The notes: generated from the letters alone by a model not told the origin. A stretch of 6,535 bases of DNA from BS150m-G50 sp964501185 [NCBI: uncultured Bacteroidia bacterium] (GCA_964501185.1 CAZCRT010000067.1:1-6535); one strand, 5' to 3'; shown: positions 1-5,756, numbered from the stretch's first letter. Numbers and translations: made by a program.

Positions 1-137
1 GCGATGTCGCTGTCTCTTTTTCCCCTAAATTCCGCGATGAACCTTTTTTTATGTGCCCGGTTTTGGAAGTTGCCGCTCTCCGGGTCCTTCTGGTGTGTTT
101 CATATCTTACTGTAAGTATAGCACTTACACAACCATG
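1..137. other. Left-edge sequence without an assignable gene
   Basis: No recognisable gene is seen here. Several frames are open from the left edge: plus-strand frames ending at stops near 169-171 and 177-179, and at least two minus-strand frames running off the window. The minus frame that reads through 1-50 gives a hydrophilic peptide rich in Lys, Arg and Asp, while its plus-strand complement is hydrophobic, so composition alone does not decide between them. A 7-bp hairpin lies at 111-117 and 123-129 (TGTAAGT / ACTTACA, 5-nt loop), without a T-tract. This stretch could hold the end of a neighbouring gene cut by the window boundary. Confidence 0.3.
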
Positions 138-154
138 GGGTCGGACCAAGTTAT
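138..154 (+). repeat. Left arm of 17-bp perfect inverted repeat
   Basis: GGGTCGGACCAAGTTAT pairs exactly with 354-370. The core GGTCGGACC is a near-palindrome around a central G, so a single strand could also fold within the arm. One extra G (137) precedes the arm and is not mirrored on the right. Confidence 0.9.
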
Positions 155-252
155 CCTTATGTTTATTATAGATATATAGTGGTTTTCTCCTGAATTTCGG
201 GGGGAAGATGGGTGTTTTTGGCCTGTTTTATAAGCGAAGTAATGCCTGTCCC

Positions 253-298
253 TGCTGGTTTTCCAAGGAAAGGCGTTTTTTCATGGTAGAAAACAGCA
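253..298. repeat. Internal imperfect hairpin in the MITE-like segment
   Basis: TGCTGGTTTT (253-262) can pair with AAAACAGCA (290-298) with one bulged G. The inner bases CCA and TGG (284-286), and G/A-rich against T-rich stretches, allow the stem to continue. This gives the segment a central secondary structure as well as the terminal repeat. There is no evidence that it is transcribed. Confidence 0.35.
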
Positions 299-353
299 AA
301 CCTTGACCTCTTATGGCGTGTTTATTGACCTTATGTCCTTATATAACAATCCC

Positions 354-370
354 ATAACTTGGTCCGACCC
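354..370 (-). repeat. Right arm of 17-bp perfect inverted repeat
   Basis: ATAACTTGGTCCGACCC is the exact reverse complement of 138-154. Just inside it lie several CTTAT motifs and a spaced direct repeat TTGACC(TC)TTATG (303-315 and 325-335), a pattern often seen as subterminal repeats in small mobile elements. Confidence 0.9.
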
Positions 371-389
371 AAAACAACCCGAAAACAGG

Positions 390-1178
390 TTAACGCCCCT
401 TCGGTTTCACTCCCCTGGTAACAATGAAATGTGGCATATATTTTGAAATTGGATCTTCGGCTTCAGGTGGATAACGATCCTCATAAAACCCGGTAATGAC
501 AAAACCGGCATCGACCTGTCCACCGATCTGTGTTTCCAGGCTGTGGCTGAATTCCAATGGGATTTTGTTCTGACGATACCGTTTTAACTCAGCCTGTGAC
601 AGATCTTCGGCATCCGACCAGGGAAGCTTGTGGGCAACCCGTAACTCTCCTTTCTGCTCTACCAGATCCCAGTCAAAGGAATGAACTACCGGGTTGTCAA
701 ATCCAACAAGCAGTACTCCCCCCGGCTTTAACACCCGCCACGCCTCCCGCCAGATCGGCTGCAGATCAGGTGCGAACACATTTGATACCGGGTTAATAAT
801 GAGGTCAAAACTCTCATCACCCAGGGCTGACATGTCTGCCATATCCCCCTCTACAGTAATCAACTGCAAACCATCCCGCCCGGCAACCATCCTGTCTTTT
901 GCAAGCTGTGCGGGGGAATTATCCAGGACTGTTACACTGGCACCGGCTGCTGCCAGCAGCGGCCCCTGCTGCCCGCCTCCCCCTGCCAGGCAGAGCAGAT
1001 CACAGTCTTTAAGATCGGGCATCCACTCGCGCGGAAGGGGGCGGAATGGAGTCAGGTACACTTCCCACTCACCCTGACGGGCGGCTGCGATAATCTCCGG
1101 GCCGAATGGTATTGTCCAGGGATTGCCTTTGGCCACCTCGTTATCCCAGGCAATCTGATTATGTTTTCTTATATCCAT
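390..1178 (-). CDS. Class I SAM-dependent methyltransferase
   Basis: This is a 262-residue soluble protein, predicted cytoplasmic, that would transfer a methyl group from S-adenosylmethionine to an unknown substrate. The Rossmann-type motifs appear in order: the glycine-rich SAM loop LLCLAGGGGQQGP (61-73), an acidic residue ending strand 2 in VTVLDNS (D86), VEGDMADM (109-116) with D112 near the adenine site, FDLIINPVS (124-132) as motif IV, and LKPGG (150-154) before strand 5. The N-terminus (IRKHNQIAWDNEVAKGNPW) and the GGGGQQGP loop are typical of a widespread uncharacterised methyltransferase family, and the length looks complete. The start at 1178 is backed by AAGGA (complement of 1184-1188) 5 nt upstream. 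It is transcribed away from the envelope genes, so no shared function is implied. The family assignment is firm; the substrate is unknown. Confidence 0.93.
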   Translation of the reverse strand: MDIRKHNQIAWDNEVAKGNPWTIPFGPEIIAAARQGEWEVYLTPFRPLPREWMPDLKDCDLLCLAGGGGQQGPLLAAAGASVTVLDNSPAQLAKDRMVAGRDGLQLITVEGDMADMSALGDESFDLIINPVSNVFAPDLQPIWREAWRVLKPGGVLLVGFDNPVVHSFDWDLVEQKGELRVAHKLPWSDAEDLSQAELKRYRQNKIPLEFSHSLETQIGGQVDAGFVITGFYEDRYPPEAEDPISKYMPHFIVTRGVKPKGR

Positions 1179-1239
1179 GATATTCCTTTTTCGCCGTTTG
1201 ATTCAACTGACCGCTGGATACTAGTTCTCACTGCTGACA

Positions 1240-1268
1240 TTGTCAAGTTACCACGTGTATGTCATAGT
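1240..1268 (+). promoter_or_regulatory. Candidate promoter for the plus-strand cluster
   Basis: TTGTCA (1240-1245) and CATAGT (1263-1268), 17 bp apart, match the sigma-70 consensus at five and four of six positions. The -35 box overlaps a small dyad, TGACA-T-TGTCA (1235-1245), and CACGTG lies in the spacer. This would leave a leader of about 140 nt before the lipoprotein gene. FCB bacteria often use a different promoter consensus, so this is only a weak prediction within the 239-bp divergent region 1179-1417. Confidence 0.25.
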
Positions 1269-1404
1269 TGCGGCAAACAGTGTTATCGTGGAAATTCCAT
1301 CCTGTTCTTATTCGAATCCTGAATTCCGGAAATCATTTCTGTTATGCGAGCTGGTTACTATCTTCTGGAATTAATACGAACTGTGTATTTCACATGTCTA
1401 CTGC

Positions 1405-1410
1405 AGGAGG
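1405..1410 (+). promoter_or_regulatory. Shine-Dalgarno that fixes the start of the lipoprotein at 1418
   Basis: AGGAGG lies 7 nt before ATG 1418. The same frame is open further upstream, with possible starts at TTG 1268 and ATG 1394, but only ATG 1418 is placed correctly after this strong site. Only that start puts a lipoprotein signal peptide at the N-terminus. Confidence 0.8.
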
Positions 1411-1417
1411 TAACAAT

Positions 1418-2113
1418 ATGAAACCGGTTTTGATACTTCTGGTCTTCGCGCTGCTGACAGGCGGGTGTGAGTCCGTCCTTTCCGATGTTGAAATTACCGA
1501 TCCGACAGTGCTCTCGGCAAGCGGACAGCTGTCCCGCACCAGTACTGATGGTGTACTCTCCACCCATGCGATCCGTTTGCACATCCGGGATAAGAATGGT
1601 GCCATGGTGGAGCTTTTGAATGGATCCGCTACTGTCAATGATCTGTTGATGGACTATGACAGCGGCCTGACCGGTTACAGGCTTCACGATGACCAGGTGA
1701 CGATTGCCGCTGACTCTCTCTATCAGTTCGATGTTGTACTGGCGGATGGCGCCCACTATCCGGCCGGGATTACAACTCAGGAGCAACTGCTTGAATACTC
1801 CGATTTCCCCGAGGATATTGCTCCGGGGGATAACCTTACTTTCGGCTGGACCGGTGCCGGGCAGACCGATCCGATTGAAATTACACTCACTGTTTTTGCT
1901 GGAAATGACAGTGAGACCTTTGTTTTTCAATTGGGAGACCTGTCACAACAACAGTACACGATCAGCGCTGTATATCTCCTCAACCCCCCGAATGCCGACA
2001 GGGCCAGGGTTTCACTTGAGTCAACCAGGACAGTGCCGGGAAATCAGAATTTCAGGGAAAGCACATTGACCAGCATTTTCCAGTGCGTGCGGGAAGTGGC
2101 TATCGGGATATAG
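1418..2113 (+). CDS. Predicted lipoprotein with beta-sandwich-like body, function unknown
   Basis: A 231-residue protein starts with a lipoprotein signal: Lys at position 2, a hydrophobic stretch VLILLVFALL (4-13) and LTGGC, with Cys17 as the predicted lipidated residue. The mature part is rich in Thr, Ser, Asp and alternating hydrophobic residues. Strand-like stretches such as HAIRLHIRD (50-58), LYQFDVVLAD (101-110) and IEITLTVF (153-160) suggest an all-beta, Ig-like fold. I do not recognise a family. It has no sorting domain. The gene opens the plus-strand cluster and is followed by a 96-bp gap before the PorV-like gene. The C-terminus has an isolated Cys223. Lipoprotein status is fairly secure. 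A role as a periplasmic or surface accessory of the downstream outer-membrane proteins is inference from position only. Confidence 0.8.
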   Translation: MKPVLILLVFALLTGGCESVLSDVEITDPTVLSASGQLSRTSTDGVLSTHAIRLHIRDKNGAMVELLNGSATVNDLLMDYDSGLTGYRLHDDQVTIAADSLYQFDVVLADGAHYPAGITTQEQLLEYSDFPEDIAPGDNLTFGWTGAGQTDPIEITLTVFAGNDSETFVFQLGDLSQQQYTISAVYLLNPPNADRARVSLESTRTVPGNQNFRESTLTSIFQCVREVAIGI

Positions 2114-2126
2114 TGACAGAGAGACC

Positions 2127-2171
2127 GGGCAGATTGCGGTCGTGTTTTTGTATGCAGCACTACTGCTGCCC
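2127..2171 (+). promoter_or_regulatory. Possible alternative stem-loops in the leader of the PorV-like gene
   Basis: GCAGCA (2154-2159) and TGCTGC (2164-2169) form a perfect 6-bp stem with a 4-nt loop. GGGCAG (2127-2132) can instead pair with CTGCCC (2166-2171), and the two pairings exclude each other. No U-tract follows, so this is not an ordinary terminator. It may be chance or a weak translational or attenuation element between 2113 and 2210. Confidence 0.2.
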
Positions 2172-2209
2172 TGTTGACATCATAGCACTGATAGTAGAAA
2201 GCGAGGCCT

Positions 2210-3268
2210 ATGAAAACCGGTTCAAAAGGTGTGGTGGTTACACTTTTCATGCTGATTCTGTTTGTTAATGACGCTGCTGCTGTTACCGGGGGCCTTCGTT
2301 TTCTGCTCTGGCGTCCCTCAGCATCTGCTACCGCCCTGGGGGGCAGCGGTGTTGCCTCATACAATGGTGGCTTCTCGCTCTATTACAACCCCGCCCTGCT
2401 GACCGAAACCGAGGGCCTGGATATCTCCGGCTCCTATGTGAAGCCAATGCCGTTTTTTGAGAACATTATGCACAACTACAATGGGGTGGTTCTCAGGTTG
2501 GATAACATGTCAGCGCTGGGGATTTCCGGAAACCTCAACTGGCGTGGTGGGATGCTGGGACTCACAGAGGTTGGAAACACATTTGGGGCGGATGCGGGAG
2601 CTTATCTTTTTACCGGACAATTTAAGGCGGCTTATGCGCGGGAAATTATACCGGGGGTATCTCTGGGTGCTGCAGTCAGTCTGCTCTACCATAAATTCAT
2701 AAATGGGAGTATCCGGGTAGGCGCACAGGAAGCAGGGCCTTCCCTGAGGGCCTGGTTGTTCGATCTGGGTATTCACGCCAGCAATCTGCTGCCAGACGCT
2801 ACCCGGAGACTGCCTGATCGCGAACTACCTCAACTGTGTCAGAAGTACTGTCCGGATAACAATTCTTCCGGGCTTGCTGCCGGCCTGTCCCTGCTGAATC
2901 TCGGGCCGAAGGTCATCGTTGTTGATGCAGCTCAGGCCGCTCCTCCCCCCTCGTTGCTGCTGGCAGGGCTATCATGGTATCCGTCAACCTCCAACTGGTT
3001 GCAGTTCAGGTTAGCTCTGGAAGTGGAAAAGCAGTTAGCTGAACCATCACGACTTGATTATATCCGCTCAGGGGCGGAATTGAATTATATGCGAATGCTG
3101 TTGTTGCGCGCTGGTTATGTTATGGACACTGACGGCTACCGGAACTCCTATCGTACCTGGGGTGTCGGGCTGTTGTTTAAAAATGGCAGCCTGAATGTAT
3201 CCCGGTACAATGCTTCTCTGTTGAGCACATGGCATTTTGATCTGCGATTTTCCTGGAGTTTTTCATGA
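2210..3268 (+). CDS. PorV/PorQ-like outer-membrane protein (T9SS shuttle family)
   Basis: This 352-residue protein has a signal peptide (basic N-terminus KTGSK, hydrophobic VVVTLFMLILFV, AAA cleavage region near 24) and a beta-barrel body. Residues 30-64 carry the family's N-terminal signature: RFLLWRPSASATALGGSGVA followed by SLYYNPALL, equivalent to the usual 'ARALGMGGA...YWNPAGL'. LLNLGPKV (228-235) and the following strand also fit. Many alternating strands follow, and the chain ends in the aromatic strand WHFDLRFSWSFS. Length is normal for the family. In Bacteroidota, PorV binds C-terminal sorting domains of T9SS cargo and delivers them to the attachment complex. The next two genes encode such domains, which supports a related job here. 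The start has only a weak GCGAGG site 3 nt upstream, but the signal peptide supports it. C210 and C214 lie in a probable loop. The family call is good; a true T9SS role is inferred. Confidence 0.8.
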   Translation: MKTGSKGVVVTLFMLILFVNDAAAVTGGLRFLLWRPSASATALGGSGVASYNGGFSLYYNPALLTETEGLDISGSYVKPMPFFENIMHNYNGVVLRLDNMSALGISGNLNWRGGMLGLTEVGNTFGADAGAYLFTGQFKAAYAREIIPGVSLGAAVSLLYHKFINGSIRVGAQEAGPSLRAWLFDLGIHASNLLPDATRRLPDRELPQLCQKYCPDNNSSGLAAGLSLLNLGPKVIVVDAAQAAPPPSLLLAGLSWYPSTSNWLQFRLALEVEKQLAEPSRLDYIRSGAELNYMRMLLLRAGYVMDTDGYRNSYRTWGVGLLFKNGSLNVSRYNASLLSTWHFDLRFSWSFS

Positions 3269-3651
3269 TAAGAAAACAGTTGGTGGTGGTTCTTCTACTG
3301 CTGGTTGCAATAACTGGCGGGTGCAGTGATAGAGGGATAATCATGAGTGGTGTCCATGATGGGGAGCGAATGCAGGATGGGGATCTGATTCCCTTCATTC
3401 TCATGCAGAACTACCCCAATCCATTCAACCCCTCAACAACTGTCGAGTTTACTATGGGTTCAGAGATGTTTGTGACGCTGGCGGTCTATACAGATAACTG
3501 GGAAAGGGTAATGGTTGCCTTTCAGGGGGAGCTGGAGCCCGGGAACTATTCTGTTGGCGTGATGCTGCAGGACCAGCCTTCCGGTGAATACTTCTACACA
3601 CTTGAGGGTGGTGGTTATACTTTGATTCGCAAAATGCGGCTTATCGAATAA
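3265..3651 (+). CDS. Mini-lipoprotein consisting almost only of a T9SS-like C-terminal sorting domain
   Basis: A 128-residue protein has a signal peptide (MIRKQL, then a long Val/Leu run) ending in ITGGC, with Cys20 the likely lipidated residue. About 22 linker residues follow, and then a sorting-type domain fills 43-128: FILMQNYPNPFNPSTTVEF (44-62), a central VTLAVY strand (70-75), SGEYFYTL (106-113) and the terminal IRKMRLIE. The FlgD-Ig/T9SS type A consensus is recognisable. However, the usual 'YDxxGR' turn is replaced by YTDNWERV, and the 'HxVxWDG' segment is missing or diverged (GNYSVGVM). The start overlaps the stop of the PorV-like gene as ATGA, with GGAG (3255-3258) 6 nt upstream, so translation is probably coupled. 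No cargo domain exists. It may be a lipid-anchored adaptor or tether for the PorV-like protein; this is inference. Confidence 0.8.
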   Translation: MIRKQLVVVLLLLVAITGGCSDRGIIMSGVHDGERMQDGDLIPFILMQNYPNPFNPSTTVEFTMGSEMFVTLAVYTDNWERVMVAFQGELEPGNYSVGVMLQDQPSGEYFYTLEGGGYTLIRKMRLIE

Positions 3652-3673
3652 ATCGAAATCACTGGAGCCTAAG

Positions 3674-5485
3674 ATGAAAAAAAATATTGCCACATGGATC
3701 GCACTGATCACCTTGACCGCCCTGTCTTTCGGCCAGGGGTTCACTGATATCAACGCCGGACTGACCGGTCTCCATTTCAGCGATGTAGCCTGGGGAGACT
3801 ATGATGGGGATGGTGATCTGGATCTGTTGATTGCCGGTCTCAATTCAAGCGATATTGGTGTTACCAAACTGTATCGCAACGATGGTAACGAGGAATTCAA
3901 CGAGGTGGCCGGACTTCCTTTCCCCGGCACTTTTGTGGGAGATTTCTGCTGGGGGGATTACGATAACGATGGTGATCTCGATCTACTGCTCCAGGGCTAC
4001 ACCACCTCTTCCCAGATCACCGAAATCTACCGCAACGAGGGGAATGACAGCTTCGTTGAAAGCGATGTCATCCTTCCGGCGCTGGCGGACGGCTCGGTCA
4101 GCTTCACCGATCTCAACAACGACGGCTGGCTGGACCTGCTGATAGCGGGATTCGATGGTGCGGCAAATCAGGCATATCTGTATCGCAACAACGGAGACGG
4201 AAGTTTCGATGTACTGGAACAGCTGCTTCCGGGGGCTATCAAGAGCTGTTACGAATGGGGTGATTTCGATAACGACTCACACCTCGATCTCTTCATTACC
4301 GGTCTTGACGCAACCGGCAGCCTGATTTCAGTGCTTTACAAAAACAACGGTAATGACACATTTACAGAAACAGGCAACGAGTTCACAGGCGCCTGGCTGG
4401 GTGACGCTGCCTGGGGGGATTATGACAGTGATGGCGATCTCGATCTACTCCTCTGCGGTTTTACCTTTCCCAACGACCGGATAGCAGAACTCTATCTCAA
4501 TGACGGAGAGGGTAATTTCACACTTTTCGGTGCAGCTGGATTGACCGGTGTGTCACACGCCTCAACTATCTGGGGCGACTACGATAACGACGGTGACCTG
4601 GATGTCTTCATCGGTGGAACATATGAGGATGGTGGCGGCTGGGTGCGGGTAATCGATGTCTTCCTGAACAGCGGGCTCGGTTTTACAGCGGCCGGCCTGG
4701 AGTTCGCACATGAGGTTATCTGGGGGGAATCGGCCTGGGGGGATTTCGATGGTGACCGTGATCTCGATCTGGTCTGCTGTGGCTACGACGATGCAGGCAA
4801 CAGTTATACCACTATTTATCGCAATGACGCGCCGGTGGCCAATACACCCCCTACCCCTCCGACCGGTCTGGAAGCGTGGGGCGCAGATGATGAATATGCT
4901 GAGCTCAGCTGGGAAGAAGCCAGTGACTCCGAAACTGCTGCTGCTGGTTTGACCTACAATGTCTACGTTCGTAATGAGTATGATGAAATTGTCTGGGGTT
5001 CCATGTCGAATATGGCAAACGGACAGCGATTACTTCCGGCCTGGGGAAACGCTCAACAGAACAGGCTCTGGATTATTACCGGACTTGAATGTGGGGATTA
5101 CACCTGGAGTGTACAGGCGATTGATAACAATTTCGCCGGATCACAGTTTGCAGAGGAGGGGACTTTTTCTGTCGGCTGTATTAATGTCGATCCGCTGGAG
5201 CCTGCGGAATTCCAACTGCTCAGCAATTACCCCAATCCCTTCAACGGAGTCACCACCTTCCGTTACCAGTTGCAGCAGCCGGGACTGGTAAAGCTGGAGC
5301 TATTCGATATTGAGGGCCGCCTGGTTCAGTTGCTGGTTGATCGTCAGCAACAGAACGGGTGTCACGAAGCAACCTGGAATGGTAAAAGTGTATCTGGAGA
5401 AGCTGCCGGTTCCGGGCTTTACCTGTATCGACTGCAGCTGGATGGCAACGAGATATTAAATGGCAAATGCCTGCTGGTGAAATAG
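3674..5485 (+). CDS. Secreted FG-GAP/VCBS seven-bladed propeller with Fn3-like and T9SS-like C-terminal domains
   Basis: A 603-residue secreted protein, likely displayed on the cell surface. It starts with a Sec signal peptide (MKKNIATWIALITLTALSFG, cleavage near 20). Seven repeats of about 52 residues (24-385) follow, each with a W-G-D-[YF]-D-x-D-G-D-L-D type calcium loop and most ending in LYRNDG..F, as in integrin-alpha-like propellers. An Fn3-like domain (about 393-500) holds LTYNVYVRN, SNMANG and LECGDYTWSVQAIDNNFAGS. The sorting domain (about 513-603) holds FQLLSNYPNPFNGVTTF, LFDIEGRLVQLL, SGLYLYRL and the terminal GKCLLVK. Start ATG 3674 has GGAG (3664-3667) 6 nt upstream, 22 bp after the mini-lipoprotein. 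The likely role is adhesion or ligand binding at the surface; the ligand is unknown. Domain calls are strong, function is inferred. Confidence 0.93.
   Translation: MKKNIATWIALITLTALSFGQGFTDINAGLTGLHFSDVAWGDYDGDGDLDLLIAGLNSSDIGVTKLYRNDGNEEFNEVAGLPFPGTFVGDFCWGDYDNDGDLDLLLQGYTTSSQITEIYRNEGNDSFVESDVILPALADGSVSFTDLNNDGWLDLLIAGFDGAANQAYLYRNNGDGSFDVLEQLLPGAIKSCYEWGDFDNDSHLDLFITGLDATGSLISVLYKNNGNDTFTETGNEFTGAWLGDAAWGDYDSDGDLDLLLCGFTFPNDRIAELYLNDGEGNFTLFGAAGLTGVSHASTIWGDYDNDGDLDVFIGGTYEDGGGWVRVIDVFLNSGLGFTAAGLEFAHEVIWGESAWGDFDGDRDLDLVCCGYDDAGNSYTTIYRNDAPVANTPPTPPTGLEAWGADDEYAELSWEEASDSETAAAGLTYNVYVRNEYDEIVWGSMSNMANGQRLLPAWGNAQQNRLWIITGLECGDYTWSVQAIDNNFAGSQFAEEGTFSVGCINVDPLEPAEFQLLSNYPNPFNGVTTFRYQLQQPGLVKLELFDIEGRLVQLLVDRQQQNGCHEATWNGKSVSGEAAGSGLYLYRLQLDGNEILNGKCLLVK
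3743..4828 (+). repeat. Seven FG-GAP/VCBS repeats encoding a probable beta-propeller
   Basis: Calcium-loop motifs begin at residues 42, 95, 146, 197, 249, 302 and 357, so spacing is 51-55 residues. Loops 1, 2, 5 and 6 are canonical (DYDxDGDLD). Loop 3 reads DLNNDGWLD, loop 4 DFDNDSHLD and loop 7 DFDGDRDLD, so the loop glycine is lost in 4 and 7. The DNA is also similar between units: blades 2 (about 3950-3982) and 5 (about 4412-4444) share most bases of TGGGGGGATTA...GATCTCGATCTACT, which fits intragenic duplication. Confidence 0.9.
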
Positions 5486-5490
5486 CCCGT

Positions 5491-5511
5491 CAGTTTCAGA
5501 ATCTGTAACTG
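5491..5511. promoter_or_regulatory. 21-bp near-perfect dyad, candidate operator
   Basis: The half-sites CAGTTTCAGA (5491-5500) and TCTGTAACTG (5502-5511) are mirror images around A5501 with a single mismatch (the sixth pair). It lies 5 bp after the propeller stop codon and 10 bp before the Shine-Dalgarno of the winged-helix gene. With no loop it suits a dimeric DNA-binding protein better than an RNA hairpin, and no T-tract follows. A TATAAT (5513-5518) abuts it. Confidence 0.4.
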
Positions 5512-5530
5512 TTATAATCGAGGAGTAAAG

Positions 5531-5740
5531 ATGCGCTTCATCGACTTTCGCCGGCAGGTTCTGGCTGAACTGATGAAGCATCCCGCAGGTCTCACCTGGG
5601 CGCAGCTCCGCGATTGCCTGGAACTGCCATACCGTCAACCATGCCCCACCTGGGTCAGGAGATTGGAGCGGGAGGATGGCCTGACCGGAACAGCGGGAGC
5701 CGGACATGCCCTGATATGGCAAGTTGGAAGCATATGCTAA
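5531..5740 (+). CDS. Small winged-helix-like protein, function unknown
   Basis: A 69-residue protein with AGGAG (5521-5525) 5 nt before ATG. No signal peptide is seen, so it is probably cytoplasmic. The pattern fits a compact winged helix-turn-helix: helix 1 FRRQVLAELMKHP (6-18), helix 2 TWAQLRDCLEL (22-32), a PCPTWVRRLERE segment (37-48) as a recognition-type helix, then GLTGTAGAGHALIWQV (50-65) as wing and closing strand. It resembles uncharacterised small proteins with 'LTW.QL...LPY...P..WV.RLE.E.GL' layouts that I recall from diverse bacteria. It is the only cytoplasmic-looking product among envelope genes, with gaps of 45 and 30 bp on either side. A regulatory role in this cluster is plausible, but DNA binding is not shown. 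Cys29 and Cys38 have no evident zinc partners. Confidence 0.75.
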   Translation: MRFIDFRRQVLAELMKHPAGLTWAQLRDCLELPYRQPCPTWVRRLEREDGLTGTAGAGHALIWQVGSIC

Positions 5741-5756
5741 GTTAATGACTGAATCC

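Larger units (their letters stand above)
138..370. mobile_element. MITE-like noncoding segment bounded by perfect 17-bp inverted repeats
   Basis: The 233-bp segment starts with GGGTCGGACCAAGTTAT (138-154) and ends with its exact reverse complement ATAACTTGGTCCGACCC (354-370). No reading frame of useful length lies inside. Base composition is AT-rich compared with the genes (about 37% GC in 301-360 by hand count). The hexamer ACAACC occurs 3 nt outside each end (129-134 and 374-379), which could be a short target-site duplication or chance. Each arm contains GGTC-G-GACC, itself nearly palindromic, resembling the short hairpins mobilised by IS200/REP-type (Y1 tyrosine) transposases. No transposase is present, so any movement would have to be driven in trans. 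The right arm ends 19 bp before the stop codon of the methyltransferase. The inverted repeat is directly seen; the element class is inferred. Confidence 0.55.

Noticed and set aside
56-84. CCCGG / CCGGG hairpin in the left edge
   Set aside because: Only 5 bp with a 19-nt loop and no T-tract; expected by chance.
694-1077. 127-residue plus-strand frame opposite the methyltransferase
   Set aside because: Low-complexity Pro/Ser/Arg-rich translation typical of an antisense frame; the minus strand encodes clear SAM-binding motifs.
1268-1417. N-terminal extension of the first lipoprotein from TTG 1268 or ATG 1394
   Set aside because: It would bury the lipoprotein signal peptide, and no ribosome site precedes those codons, whereas AGGAGG sits 7 nt before ATG 1418.
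1358-1930. 190-residue minus-strand frame antisense to the first lipoprotein
   Set aside because: No ribosome site or recognisable motif. The plus frame has a strong start and lipobox, so this is an antisense shadow.
2174-2202. TTGACA at 2174-2179 as a promoter for the PorV-like gene
   Set aside because: The -35 is perfect, but the best -10 (TAGAAA, 2195-2200) has a 15-bp spacer and would start transcription at the ribosome site.
3743-4828. Tandem DNA repeats as a CRISPR-like or minisatellite array
   Set aside because: Repeats are degenerate, in frame and about 156 bp apart; they are explained by the propeller protein.
5486-5530. Terminator between the propeller and winged-helix genes
   Set aside because: The dyad at 5491-5511 has no loop and is followed by TATAATCG rather than a T-run.
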